A DNA stretch of 9,060 nucleotides from Methylococcaceae bacterium. Lineage in GTDB: Bacteria > Pseudomonadota > Gammaproteobacteria > Methylococcales > Methylomonadaceae. Location: the NCBI GenBank assembly GCA_013138855.1, contig WTBX01000300.1:1-9060 (forward strand), in the 5' to 3' direction. Below are positions 1 through 4,605 of the stretch, one piece after another. The notes under the pieces are model-generated. The model did not search any database. It was not told the origin of the DNA and saw only the letters and a list, made by a program, of their open reading frames with translations. Positions within the stretch are counted from its first letter, which is position 1. Each line of letters begins with the position of its first letter. The translations under genes and the position numbers were made by a program.

Positions 1-204
1 ACCTGGCTTACCTGTGACTCGCGCATAAGCATCAGCCGCATGAGTTGCCGCCTGCTCGTGCCGTACTAAAATATGTTTGACATCGTCTTGATGAAACAGT
101 GCATCATATAAATGCAATACTGCGCCACCAGGATAACCAAAAAGAAATTCTACGCCTTCGTCTTTTAGACACTGGACAACTATCTGCCCACCACTGAGTT
201 CCAT
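1..204 (-). CDS. ilvI: acetolactate synthase large subunit, N-terminal 68 residues (3' end outside window)
   Basis: This is the start of the catalytic subunit of acetohydroxyacid synthase, the ThDP/FAD enzyme that makes acetolactate or acetohydroxybutyrate for valine, leucine and isoleucine synthesis in the cytoplasm. The 68 visible residues contain GYPGGAV (23-29) and RHEQAA (48-53). Glu50 in the latter corresponds to the family's glutamate that activates thiamine diphosphate, and it is followed by an ADAYAR segment. The YPGGAVL and RHEQAA wording is closer to E. coli IlvI than to IlvB or IlvG. The ATG at 204-202 is preceded by GAGG at a normal Shine-Dalgarno distance, which supports this start. 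The gene reads leftwards out of the window, so the small subunit and the rest of the operon are not visible. The family call is very secure; the choice between the ilvI and ilvB names is convention. Confidence 0.93.
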   Translation of the reverse strand, partial: MELSGGQIVVQCLKDEGVEFLFGYPGGAVLHLYDALFHQDDVKHILVRHEQAATHAADAYARVTGKPG

Positions 205-245
205 ACCAATACCCTCAAATCAACCTGTACACTGGGATTAACTAC

Positions 246-269
246 CTTGTTTAACATCCTGTAAACAAG
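246..269 (-). promoter_or_regulatory. hairpin in the ilvI leader
   Basis: CTTGTTTA (246-253) and TAAACAAG (262-269) form a perfect 8-bp stem with an 8-base loop inside the predicted ilvI leader. It could affect mRNA stability or attenuation. There is no T-run after it on the minus strand, so it is not an intrinsic terminator by itself. An overlapping Val/Leu-rich short reading frame starts in its loop (see findings). Confidence 0.35.
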
Positions 270-306
270 ACCGAAGTTATTCTGCAATTTTTATAAAAAG
301 CTGCCC

Positions 307-335
307 AGCCTACTGTTTTTAATTACTTTCGTCAA
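307..335 (-). promoter_or_regulatory. probable sigma-70 promoter of ilvI
   Basis: Read on the minus strand, TTGACG (335-330) is separated by exactly 17 bases from TAGGCT (312-307). The -35 box matches the consensus at 5 of 6 positions and the -10 box at 3 of 6. Transcription would start near position 300, giving a leader of about 95 bases before ilvI. The placement is inferred from sequence only. Confidence 0.45.
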
Positions 336-536
336 GGCAATATCCTACTATTTTACTAGGTTCTATAAAACTATATTTATTAATTTGCATAGATTTAGCT
401 AGGCAATTCTTAAAAGACTATTTATCATGAAAAATTAAACAAAATTTTAGCTGTAAATCTTCAAATAACGTAATACCTTTCATTACCTACACGACTGACC
501 TCGTGCCTCTAAATTTTATCAAACTCGCCTTAAAAA

Positions 537-1253
537 ATGAGCAAAAGCCATTCCAGACAAATTGTTTTAGACACAGAAACCACAGGTCTTAACCCTAAAG
601 AAGGGCATAGAATCATTGAAATTGGTTGTGTAGAGCTAGTTAATCGCCGCTTAACAGGTAATCATTTTCAAGTTTACATCAACCCTCAACGTTTAATTGA
701 TAAAGAGGCGATAGAAGTTCACGGAATTACGAATGAATTTTTAGATGATAAACCGCTGTTTTCTACGATAGTCGATGATTTTATAGCGTTTACCAAAGGC
801 GCACAGCTAATTATTCATAATGCACCGTTTGATATTGGCTTTTTGAATAATGAATATGCATTATTAAATCGCAAGCTAGGCAAAGTGGAAGATTATAGTA
901 CCGTATTTGATAGCCTGACTTACGCGAGAAAAAAACATCCTGGTCAACGTAATACGCTAGATGCACTTTGTAAACGCTATGGGATAGATAATAGCCATCG
1001 AGATTTACACGGCGCGTTACTCGATTCTGAAATCCTTGCCGATGTTTATTTATTAATGACTGGGGGACAGTCATCATTACTTAATGATGAGCGTGACGGT
1101 ACTGGCGTTGAGCAAGTCATTCAACGTATTTCTAGTGATAGAGCGCGTTTAAAGGTTATCGCTAGCTCAAATATTGAACAGTCAGAACATTTGGAACGCC
1201 TTGAAGCGATTAATAAGGCGAGTGGCGATCAATGTTTATGGACAAATCAATAA
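537..1253 (+). CDS. dnaQ: DNA polymerase III epsilon subunit (3'-5' proofreading exonuclease)
   Basis: This is the proofreading exonuclease of the replicative polymerase core, which removes misinserted nucleotides. At 238 residues it is close to the 243 of E. coli DnaQ and carries every DEDDh motif. Exo I is DTETTG (Asp12, Glu14), Exo II is HNAPFD (94-99, Asp99), and Exo III is HRDLHGALLD (154-163, His158 and Asp163). QSSLL at 178-182 sits where E. coli DnaQ has its beta-clamp-binding motif. The C-terminal part (about 185-238) is the divergent tail that in E. coli contacts the polymerase alpha subunit. The start places the first motif at the family's usual distance from the N-terminus, although there is no obvious Shine-Dalgarno sequence. 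The common partner rnhA is not adjacent. It appears to be a single-gene unit. Confidence 0.96.
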   Translation: MSKSHSRQIVLDTETTGLNPKEGHRIIEIGCVELVNRRLTGNHFQVYINPQRLIDKEAIEVHGITNEFLDDKPLFSTIVDDFIAFTKGAQLIIHNAPFDIGFLNNEYALLNRKLGKVEDYSTVFDSLTYARKKHPGQRNTLDALCKRYGIDNSHRDLHGALLDSEILADVYLLMTGGQSSLLNDERDGTGVEQVIQRISSDRARLKVIASSNIEQSEHLERLEAINKASGDQCLWTNQ

Positions 1254-1350
1254 GCAATACTTGAATCTACTTTTTCATTTTTAAATTAAAGTAAACGGTT
1301 TCCCTCTAAATACGAGATAATCAATGCAAAAAATATCAGACACCTTTCTG

Positions 1351-1379
1351 ATGTCAGGCATTTATCTACCCTCCATAAT
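1351..1379 (+). promoter_or_regulatory. possible promoter of the YlqF-type GTPase gene
   Basis: ATGTCA (1351-1356, 4 of 6 to the -35 consensus) and CATAAT (1374-1379, 5 of 6 to the -10 consensus) are 17 bases apart, 23 bases before the ATG. A small ATCAG/CTGAT inverted repeat (1335-1339 and 1348-1352) touches the -35 box. This is tentative. Confidence 0.35.
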
Positions 1380-1402
1380 CTAGCTTCTACCCTCATAAAA
1401 CA

Positions 1403-2323
1403 ATGCAAATCCAATGGTATCCCGGTCACATGTACAAGGCTGGGAAAGAAATAAAAAAAACGCTCGCTAATATAGATTTAATCATCGAAATTATTGATGC
1501 ACGTCTGCCTTTTAGCAGCGAAAACCCAAAACTCGCGGAATTACGCGGCGATAAACCCTGTATAAAATTACTTAGTAAAAGCGATTTAGCCGATGAAAGC
1601 ATCACTCAACGCTGGCAACAATATTTTGAACAGCAACGTGATGTTAAAACCTTAGCGATCAGTAGTTTTCAGCCAGAAAAAGCCCAGCAAATCCCTAACC
1701 TCTGTCGAAAAATGTTACCCCATAAACGTGCAGATAAAACGATTAATGTCTTAATTATGGGGATTCCTAATGTGGGAAAATCAACACTCATTAATTTATT
1801 AGCAGGGCGCACCATTGCAAAAACAGGTAATGAACCTGCGGTGACTAAAATGCAGCAGCGTATTGATTTAAAAAATGGAGTCGTCCTCTTCGATACACCT
1901 GGAATGATGTGGCCGAATGTGGAAAATAAAAACAGCGGTTATCGTTTGGCAACAACAGGCGCGATTAAAGATACGGCTTTAAAGCATGATGATGTGGCTT
2001 TCTTTGCGGCTGAATATTTATTAGAAGCCTATCCAGAAGCAGTCATGGAGCGTTATCAATTAGAGTCATTGCCTAAAAATGAAGCTGAATTGATGGACGC
2101 GATTGGTAAAAGACGGGGCTGTTTACGCGCAGGCAAGCAAATCGACTTAGATAAAACGGCGAAAATTTTATTAGCCGAATTACGTGCGGGGACTTTAGGG
2201 GCGATTAGTTATGAAACCCCTGAAATGATTGAAGTTGAAATGGCAGAACTTGAAATTATTAGAGAACAAAAAGCCGCTAAAAAAGCGTCAGGAAAGAAAA
2301 AATCTTCTAGGAAACGTCGTTAA
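1403..2323 (+). CDS. ylqF: ribosome biogenesis GTPase YlqF/RbgA (circularly permuted)
   Basis: This is a cytoplasmic GTPase of the YlqF/RbgA family; in Bacillus RbgA promotes late assembly of the 50S subunit. The G motifs come in the circularly permuted order of the family. The G4-type motif SKSD (58-61) precedes G1, GIPNVGKS (120-127), then the G2 threonine in AVTK (146-149), then G3, DTPG (164-167). The start WYPGHM (5-10) and the DAR motif (32-34) are also family hallmarks. The G4 motif has Ser in place of the usual Asn; that position varies in permuted GTPases, so I do not read it as loss of function. Residues 180-285 form the helical C-terminal domain, and 289-306 is a strongly basic Lys/Arg tail suited to rRNA contact. 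The gene is 306 residues long, with normal family length, and no clear Shine-Dalgarno sequence is visible. It seems to stand alone. Confidence 0.93.
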   Translation: MQIQWYPGHMYKAGKEIKKTLANIDLIIEIIDARLPFSSENPKLAELRGDKPCIKLLSKSDLADESITQRWQQYFEQQRDVKTLAISSFQPEKAQQIPNLCRKMLPHKRADKTINVLIMGIPNVGKSTLINLLAGRTIAKTGNEPAVTKMQQRIDLKNGVVLFDTPGMMWPNVENKNSGYRLATTGAIKDTALKHDDVAFFAAEYLLEAYPEAVMERYQLESLPKNEAELMDAIGKRRGCLRAGKQIDLDKTAKILLAELRAGTLGAISYETPEMIEVEMAELEIIREQKAAKKASGKKKSSRKRR

Positions 2324-2332
2324 TCTATAAGG

Positions 2333-2360
2333 GGAGGCGCGACTTTTAGTCGCGCACGAG
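2333..2360 (+). repeat. GCGACT palindromic repeat, copy 1
   Basis: GCGCGACT (2337-2344) and AGTCGCGC (2348-2355) form a perfect 8-bp stem with a TTT loop, followed by ACGAG. The stem plus ACGAG recurs on the opposite strand at 4006-4030, and the GGAG before it recurs at 3950-3953. The hairpin lies 13 bases after the ylqF stop. It could slow polymerase, but no T-run follows on either strand. Confidence 0.75.
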
Positions 2361-2437
2361 ACCTAAAAACATTTTCAAAATCTATAAATTCAACAAATTA
2401 AAACATGTTTTTCATGTTGAAAATAAAGTAAGCATAA

Positions 2438-2485
2438 GGCTTAACCATTCGCCCTGAGTCTTGTCGAAAAGTGAGCGGTTAAGCC
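2438..2485. repeat. 48-bp palindromic element overlapping the tetR stop codon
   Basis: GGCTTAACC (2438-2446) and GGTTAAGCC (2477-2485) are perfect 9-base inverted arms. Between them is a degenerate form of the widespread dispersed bacterial motif TTCGCCCTGAG...TTGTCGAA, with TTCGCCCTGAG at 2448-2458 and TTGTCGAA at 2461-2468. The right arm covers the last two codons and the TAA of the TetR gene. On the minus strand the hairpin is followed by a moderately T-rich stretch (2437-2420), so it may also end tetR transcription. Recognition of the motif is from memory. Confidence 0.65.
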
Positions 2486-3081
2486 AAAAGTGTATCCAAA
2501 TAAATAGCTAATTGTTTGCCACAGCTAAAATACTCCTGTTTATTTTGTGCAATTTTAGCTTGTGCATGTGCGCCTTCAGAAGCAGTAATAATAAACCGCG
2601 CCACTTCTGTAACATCAATCTCTTTTTTAATCAGCCCTTGTTGTTGTCCACGACTCAGTTCATTAGCAATAGCATCGCGCCATAAATTAAAAAAAGCTTG
2701 GATACGCTGTCTAAAACCCTCATCAATCGGAGTCATTTCTTGGGATAAATTATTCAAGGGACAACCTTGCTTAAAAAACTCATCATCCCAAGATTGACCC
2801 GCCTCAATAAACACCGCCTTAAAACCTTCAATCGGATTATCATAATTCTTTAAGGGATTAATCCATAGCTCGATAATTGTTTTCTCAATGATTTCCTCAA
2901 ATACCGCATAACCCAAAGCTTGTTTGCTAGGGAAGTGATGGTATAGCGCACCTTTTTTTAAATTAGTTTTTTTCAAGACCGCATCAATTCTCATGCCTTG
3001 AAAACCGTGCTTATGTATTTCTTCAAAAGCCGCGTTAAGAATGCGTAAACGGGTGTTTTCTGGGTTTCGTAAAGTAGCCAT
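2479..3081 (-). CDS. TetR-family transcriptional repressor, NemR-like
   Basis: This is a 200-residue one-component repressor. Residues 10-55 form the TetR DNA-binding domain; the helix-turn-helix includes MRIDAVLKKTNLKKGALYHH (30-49). The ligand domain contains GCPLNNLSQE (106-115) and, further on, GAHAQAKI (170-177). Both resemble E. coli NemR, whose redox-active Cys106 and Lys175 lie in matching contexts; here they would be Cys107 and Lys176. NemR is inactivated by reactive chlorine and electrophiles, so an electrophile or redox signal is a reasonable inference but is not proven. The ATG at 3081-3079 follows GGGAG at good spacing, and a perfect TATAAT lies upstream. The gene is divergent from a small membrane protein gene, with two operator-like sites in between, pointing to repression of both. 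The stop codon lies inside a palindromic repeat. The TetR family is certain; the NemR relationship is moderate. Confidence 0.88.
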   Translation of the reverse strand: MATLRNPENTRLRILNAAFEEIHKHGFQGMRIDAVLKKTNLKKGALYHHFPSKQALGYAVFEEIIEKTIIELWINPLKNYDNPIEGFKAVFIEAGQSWDDEFFKQGCPLNNLSQEMTPIDEGFRQRIQAFFNLWRDAIANELSRGQQQGLIKKEIDVTEVARFIITASEGAHAQAKIAQNKQEYFSCGKQLAIYLDTLLA

Positions 3082-3107
3082 AATTTTTCTCCCATGAGTT
3101 TAAAGCT

Positions 3108-3113
3108 ATTATA
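3108..3113 (-). promoter_or_regulatory. -10 box of the tetR promoter
   Basis: On the minus strand a perfect TATAAT occupies 3113-3108, 27 bases before the tetR ATG. No good -35 box is seen at 16-18 bases. The region upstream is operator 1 (3115-3132), so repressor bound there should block this promoter, consistent with autoregulation. Confidence 0.55.
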
Positions 3114-3140
3114 GACAAACTAGTTGGTCTGTGCTATTCT
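3112..3140 (+). promoter_or_regulatory. promoter of the small membrane protein gene
   Basis: TAGACA (3112-3117, 5 of 6 to the -35 consensus) and TATTCT (3135-3140, 4 of 6) are separated by 17 bases. Operator 1 covers the -35 box and most of the spacer. Operator 2 begins at about +4, so both sites are placed to repress. The -35 box overlaps the divergent tetR -10 box. Confidence 0.55.
3115..3132. promoter_or_regulatory. operator site 1 (TetR-type)
   Basis: ACAAAC-TAG-TTG-GTCTGT. It fits the three-copy consensus ACARAC-KRG-TTG-GTYTGT, an imperfect palindrome. Read with its flanks it is also AGAC-A-AACTAGTT-G-GTCT (3113-3130), palindromic around AACTAGTT. It lies between the divergent promoters and most likely binds the adjacent TetR protein. 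Confidence 0.6.
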
Positions 3141-3149
3141 TTTTATCAA

Positions 3150-3167
3150 ACAGACGGGTTGGTTTGT
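3150..3167. promoter_or_regulatory. operator site 2 (TetR-type)
   Basis: ACAGAC-GGG-TTG-GTTTGT, the same orientation and arms as site 1, starting 35 bases after it. It sits at the predicted transcription start of the small membrane protein gene and differs most from the other two copies in its central bases. Confidence 0.55.
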
Positions 3168-3195
3168 TAAGAATTCAATAAGCAAGGAGATTACA

Positions 3196-3384
3196 ATGAT
3201 TAGTTTTCACTCAATAGTGGTAGCGTTTATCACCTTACTAGCTATCGTTATTTTCATTTTAATGATCTACTCGGTAATTGGATTAAGTGGCACGATGTTA
3301 TTCATTAGCATTTCAATGTTTGCAGCGAGTGCAATTTTAGAAGATTTCTTTATGTTTAAAGGAACAAACCACATAGACTTCTGA
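3196..3384 (+). CDS. small two-helix membrane protein, unknown function
   Basis: This is a 62-residue hydrophobic protein that I do not recognise. The ATG at 3196 is chosen because AAGGAG (3184-3189) lies at ideal spacing before it. An in-frame TTG at 3124 would put the start inside operator 1 and upstream of the predicted transcription start. Two membrane segments are predicted, about residues 7-29 (IVVAFITLL...) and 32-54 (GTMLFISISMFAAS...), with a short loop and a polar tail ending HIDF. There is no signal peptidase site and no catalytic motif. It is the only gene directly downstream of the TetR-controlled promoter, so it is probably the main target of that repressor. A role in envelope stress or in assisting a larger transporter is possible, but nothing in the sequence decides it. 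Confidence 0.72.
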   Translation: MISFHSIVVAFITLLAIVIFILMIYSVIGLSGTMLFISISMFAASAILEDFFMFKGTNHIDF

Positions 3385-3393
3385 ACTTTGAAG

Positions 3394-3411
3394 ACAAACT
3401 AGTTGGTTTGT
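3394..3411. promoter_or_regulatory. operator site 3, orphan copy
   Basis: ACAAAC-TAG-TTG-GTTTGT, with perfect 6-base inverted arms. It differs from site 1 by one base, and the upstream AGAC context is also shared. It lies 9 bases past the stop of the small gene and 14 bases before a 271-bp inverted-repeat element, so no gene now follows it closely. Confidence 0.55.
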
Positions 3412-3425
3412 TATTAATTTAAACA

Positions 3426-3696
3426 CTGATGTTCGCAGAGGAGTGAAAAAAACAAGTTTTTTCACGTTTTCAAATACTTTAATGTTTAGAATATAAAGGC
3501 GGAGTCCAAATCAAAACATTGGCTTATGTTGGAGTCCAATAGCTTTAGCTATTGGCGTGACGCGGCAGAGCTAAACTTTCTTGAAGCTGCCTGCTTTAGC
3601 AGTTTTCAAAACTCGCCAACAGCTAAAGCTATTGGACTCCGTCTTTATATTTCAAACCTGAAAAAACTTTTTTTTCACTCCTCTGCGTAACATCAG
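3426..3696. repeat. 271-bp MITE-like inverted-repeat element
   Basis: The ends are CTGATGTT (3426-3433) and AACATCAG (3689-3696). Matching blocks follow inwards: CGCAGAGGAGTGAAAAAAA (3434-3452) against 3687-3669, GTTTTTTCA (3456-3464) against 3667-3659, and ATATAAAG-CGGAGTCCAA (3491-3509) against 3650-3632 with one mismatch. The centre carries 27-base inverted arms (3531-3557 and 3614-3640, 26 of 27 matching) and smaller hairpins at 3591-3602 and 3601-3613. It has no coding capacity. No target-site duplication is obvious at the ends. The form fits a non-autonomous mobile element or a long structured RNA. Confidence 0.65.
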
Positions 3697-3714
3697 CTAT
3701 ATAAATATGAACAT

Positions 3715-3776
3715 GGGGACTGGCAGCAAACCAAAGGGCTTTGCCCTTCAGCTTGCCGCCAGTCTTTTAATCGTAC
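3715..3776 (+). repeat. GACTGGC hairpin family, copy A
   Basis: The hairpin spans 3718-3764. Outer stem GACTGGC/GCCAGTC, an A-C mismatch, GC/GC, AAAC against GCTT (one mismatch), a CA/CA internal loop, then AAGGGC/GCCCTT with a TTT loop. The leading GGG and the trailing TTTTAATCGTACA are shared with copy B at 8025-8086 (opposite orientation). Confidence 0.8.
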
Positions 3777-3857
3777 AGTTCGGAAATATTTGCTGCTTAT
3801 TATTTGGTTATTTACAACTTTTACGTAACATCTGTAAATAAATGAAGAGAATGATTG

Positions 3858-3926
3858 ATGCAAATGCGCCATTGCTTGATAATTGCTTTATTACTCCTCA
3901 TGTACTGGAGTATTTTAAATAAATAG
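3858..3926 (+). CDS. possible 22-residue hydrophobic peptide
   Basis: A short frame beginning MQMRHCLIIALLLLMYW and ending ILNK, with one central hydrophobic stretch. A purine-rich GAAGAGA (3844-3850) lies 7 bases before the ATG, a workable ribosome binding distance. Its size and shape recall single-helix type I toxin peptides, but there is no antisense RNA evidence and no homology I recognise. A 23-codon frame overlaps it in another phase (3851-3922). This may be chance. Confidence 0.2.
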   Translation: MQMRHCLIIALLLLMYWSILNK

Positions 3927-3953
3927 CAACAAGGAAAAATTATAATAAAGGAG

Positions 3954-4030
3954 ACGCGACTTTAGTTGCGCAGCGTGTGATCTCTCGACAGTTTGAGTAA
4001 TTATGACTCGTGCGCGACTAGAAGTCGCGT
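3954..4030. repeat. GCGACT repeat, inverted pair (copies 2 and 3)
   Basis: The left copy, ACGCGACTT-TAGTTGCGC (3954-3971), and the right copy, GCGCGACTAGAAGTCGCGT (4012-4030), are inverted, matching apart from one mismatch and one extra base. Each can also fold on itself; the right one has a 7-bp CGCGACT/AGTCGCG stem. Read on the minus strand, the right copy continues into ACGAG exactly as copy 1 does at 2356-2360. The left copy shares GGAG just before it with copy 1. Confidence 0.75.
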
Positions 4031-4118
4031 TTCCAAAAACTGAAATTTAAAGTAGATACAGACATTCTTTAGTCGAAATCGACAGCATTTAAAGCAATAC
4101 ACAAAATAGGTAATAATT

Positions 4119-4406
4119 ATGGCAGAAACAGTAGACGAACTTACAGTAAGCTATGAAGACGGCGGCATCGAAACCGTCAAAGAACTCGATAAAAAAGTTT
4201 TAACCAAAGGCGCATGGGCAACCGTTATTTATCGTTATCAAGACTGGAACCGCGCAAAAGAAGAATACAGTGCGGATAAATACACTATTCGTCGTTATCA
4301 AAAAAGAGATGGTGAATATAAACCAAAATCTAAATTTAATATTTCGAGTGCTAAACAAGCCAAGGAAATTGTAGCCGCATTACAAGAATGGGTTGCTGAG
4401 GAGTAA
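4119..4406 (+). CDS. conserved-looking 95-residue protein, possibly PC4-like
   Basis: I do not recognise this as a named gene. It is a soluble, charged protein of 95 residues with no signal peptide, membrane segment or cysteine. Predicted strands run through LTKGAWATVIYRYQDW (28-43) and KYTIRRYQKR (54-63), followed by KSKFNISS (70-77) and a C-terminal helix, AKQAKEIVAALQEWV (78-92). The order 'IRRY - turn with DGE - KPK - FNIS - helix' resembles the PC4/Sub1 single-strand DNA-binding fold, where IREYY...GISL is followed by a long helix. That is a resemblance by eye, not a homology result. AGG at 4108-4110 is a modest ribosome binding site. The gene stands alone between two repeat clusters and is transcribed towards the MCE operon, from which a terminator separates it. 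Confidence 0.7.
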   Translation: MAETVDELTVSYEDGGIETVKELDKKVLTKGAWATVIYRYQDWNRAKEEYSADKYTIRRYQKRDGEYKPKSKFNISSAKQAKEIVAALQEWVAEE

Positions 4407-4490
4407 ACTGTTAGTTGACTTCAATGCTTTTTAGAAATGTGATTTTAATAGCTTCCAAAACTATATCGTCAACGTAATAAAGTTTATAAA

Positions 4491-4547
4491 CCATGAAGCG
4501 CATGAAGTTTTAATGATTTATCTTCATGAGCTTCATGTTCTTCATGG
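4491..4547. repeat. CATGAAG inverted array with 9-base period
   Basis: CATGAAG starts at 4492 and 4501; its complement CTTCATG starts at 4522, 4531 and 4540. All neighbours within an arm are 9 bases apart. The outer arms CCATGAAG (4491-4498) and CTTCATGG (4540-4547) pair, and the inner units can pair in more than one register. It lies between the 95-residue protein gene and the operon terminator. Confidence 0.7.
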
Positions 4548-4576
4548 TGAAAATATATTTTAAGTTTCAGGTATTA

Positions 4577-4605
4577 TTGTGTTTCATTCCTTAGCATCAT
4601 ATAAC
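4577..4605 (+). promoter_or_regulatory. possible promoter of the MCE operon
   Basis: TTGTGT (4577-4582) and TATAAC (4600-4605, 5 of 6 to the -10 consensus) are 17 bases apart. The start point would be near 4612, inside the loop of the terminator hairpin. No other promoter can fit between the terminator and the permease ATG at 4662. The -35 box is weak, at 3 of 6. Confidence 0.4.

Larger units (their letters stand above)
205..536. other. divergent intergenic region between ilvI and dnaQ
   Basis: These 332 bases are AT-rich and separate the divergent ilvI and dnaQ genes. The half nearest ilvI holds its promoter, leader hairpin and ribosome binding site. In the dnaQ half I see no convincing sigma-70 promoter, no RNA gene, no repeat shared with the rest of the window and no good reading frame. 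dnaQ has no clear Shine-Dalgarno sequence before its ATG. Confidence 0.6.
3385..4118. other. repeat-rich intergenic island
   Basis: This gene-poor stretch of 734 bases holds, in order, operator 3, a 271-bp inverted-repeat element, hairpin family copy A, an AT-rich segment with a nested palindrome, a possible 22-codon reading frame, and a pair of GCGACT repeats. The nested palindrome has ATTTACA (3810-3816) and TGTAAAT (3833-3839) around TTACGTAA (3821-3828). A 12-base GTCGA-AA-TCGAC palindrome (4072-4083) lies before the gene at 4119. I find no transposase remnant and no RNA gene of known class. Confidence 0.7.

Noticed and set aside
811..1077. 88-codon open frame on the minus strand
   Set aside because: It lies wholly inside dnaQ, which has all catalytic motifs in frame; the encoded sequence shows no recognisable domain and no ribosome binding site.
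2337..2355. Intrinsic terminator of ylqF
   Set aside because: The stem is good but no T-run follows on either strand; kept as a repeat copy only.
2389..2421. Inverted repeats TTCAACA/TGTTGAA and AACATG/CATGTT as an operator or terminator
   Set aside because: Short, AT-rich and mutually exclusive foldings with no linked promoter or T-run; not distinguishable from chance in this composition.
2516..2797. 93-codon open frame on the plus strand
   Set aside because: It is opposite the TetR gene, whose family assignment is certain; its Cys/Ser-rich composition is typical of an antisense shadow frame.
3124..3195. 24-residue N-terminal extension of the small membrane protein from an in-frame TTG
   Set aside because: It would start within operator 1 and upstream of the predicted transcription start; the ATG at 3196 has an ideal AAGGAG.
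3851..3922. 23-codon frame overlapping the 22-codon micropeptide
   Set aside because: The purine-rich ribosome binding sequence is only about one base from this ATG and the product has no feature suggesting function.
4079..4107. Promoter TCGACA-N17-CAAAAT for the 95-residue protein gene
   Set aside because: It would leave only about six bases before the ATG, too little for the AGG ribosome binding site to be transcribed.
4491..4547. CRISPR array
   Set aside because: Units are 7 bases with 2-base gaps and form two inverted arms; there are no spacers and no cas genes.
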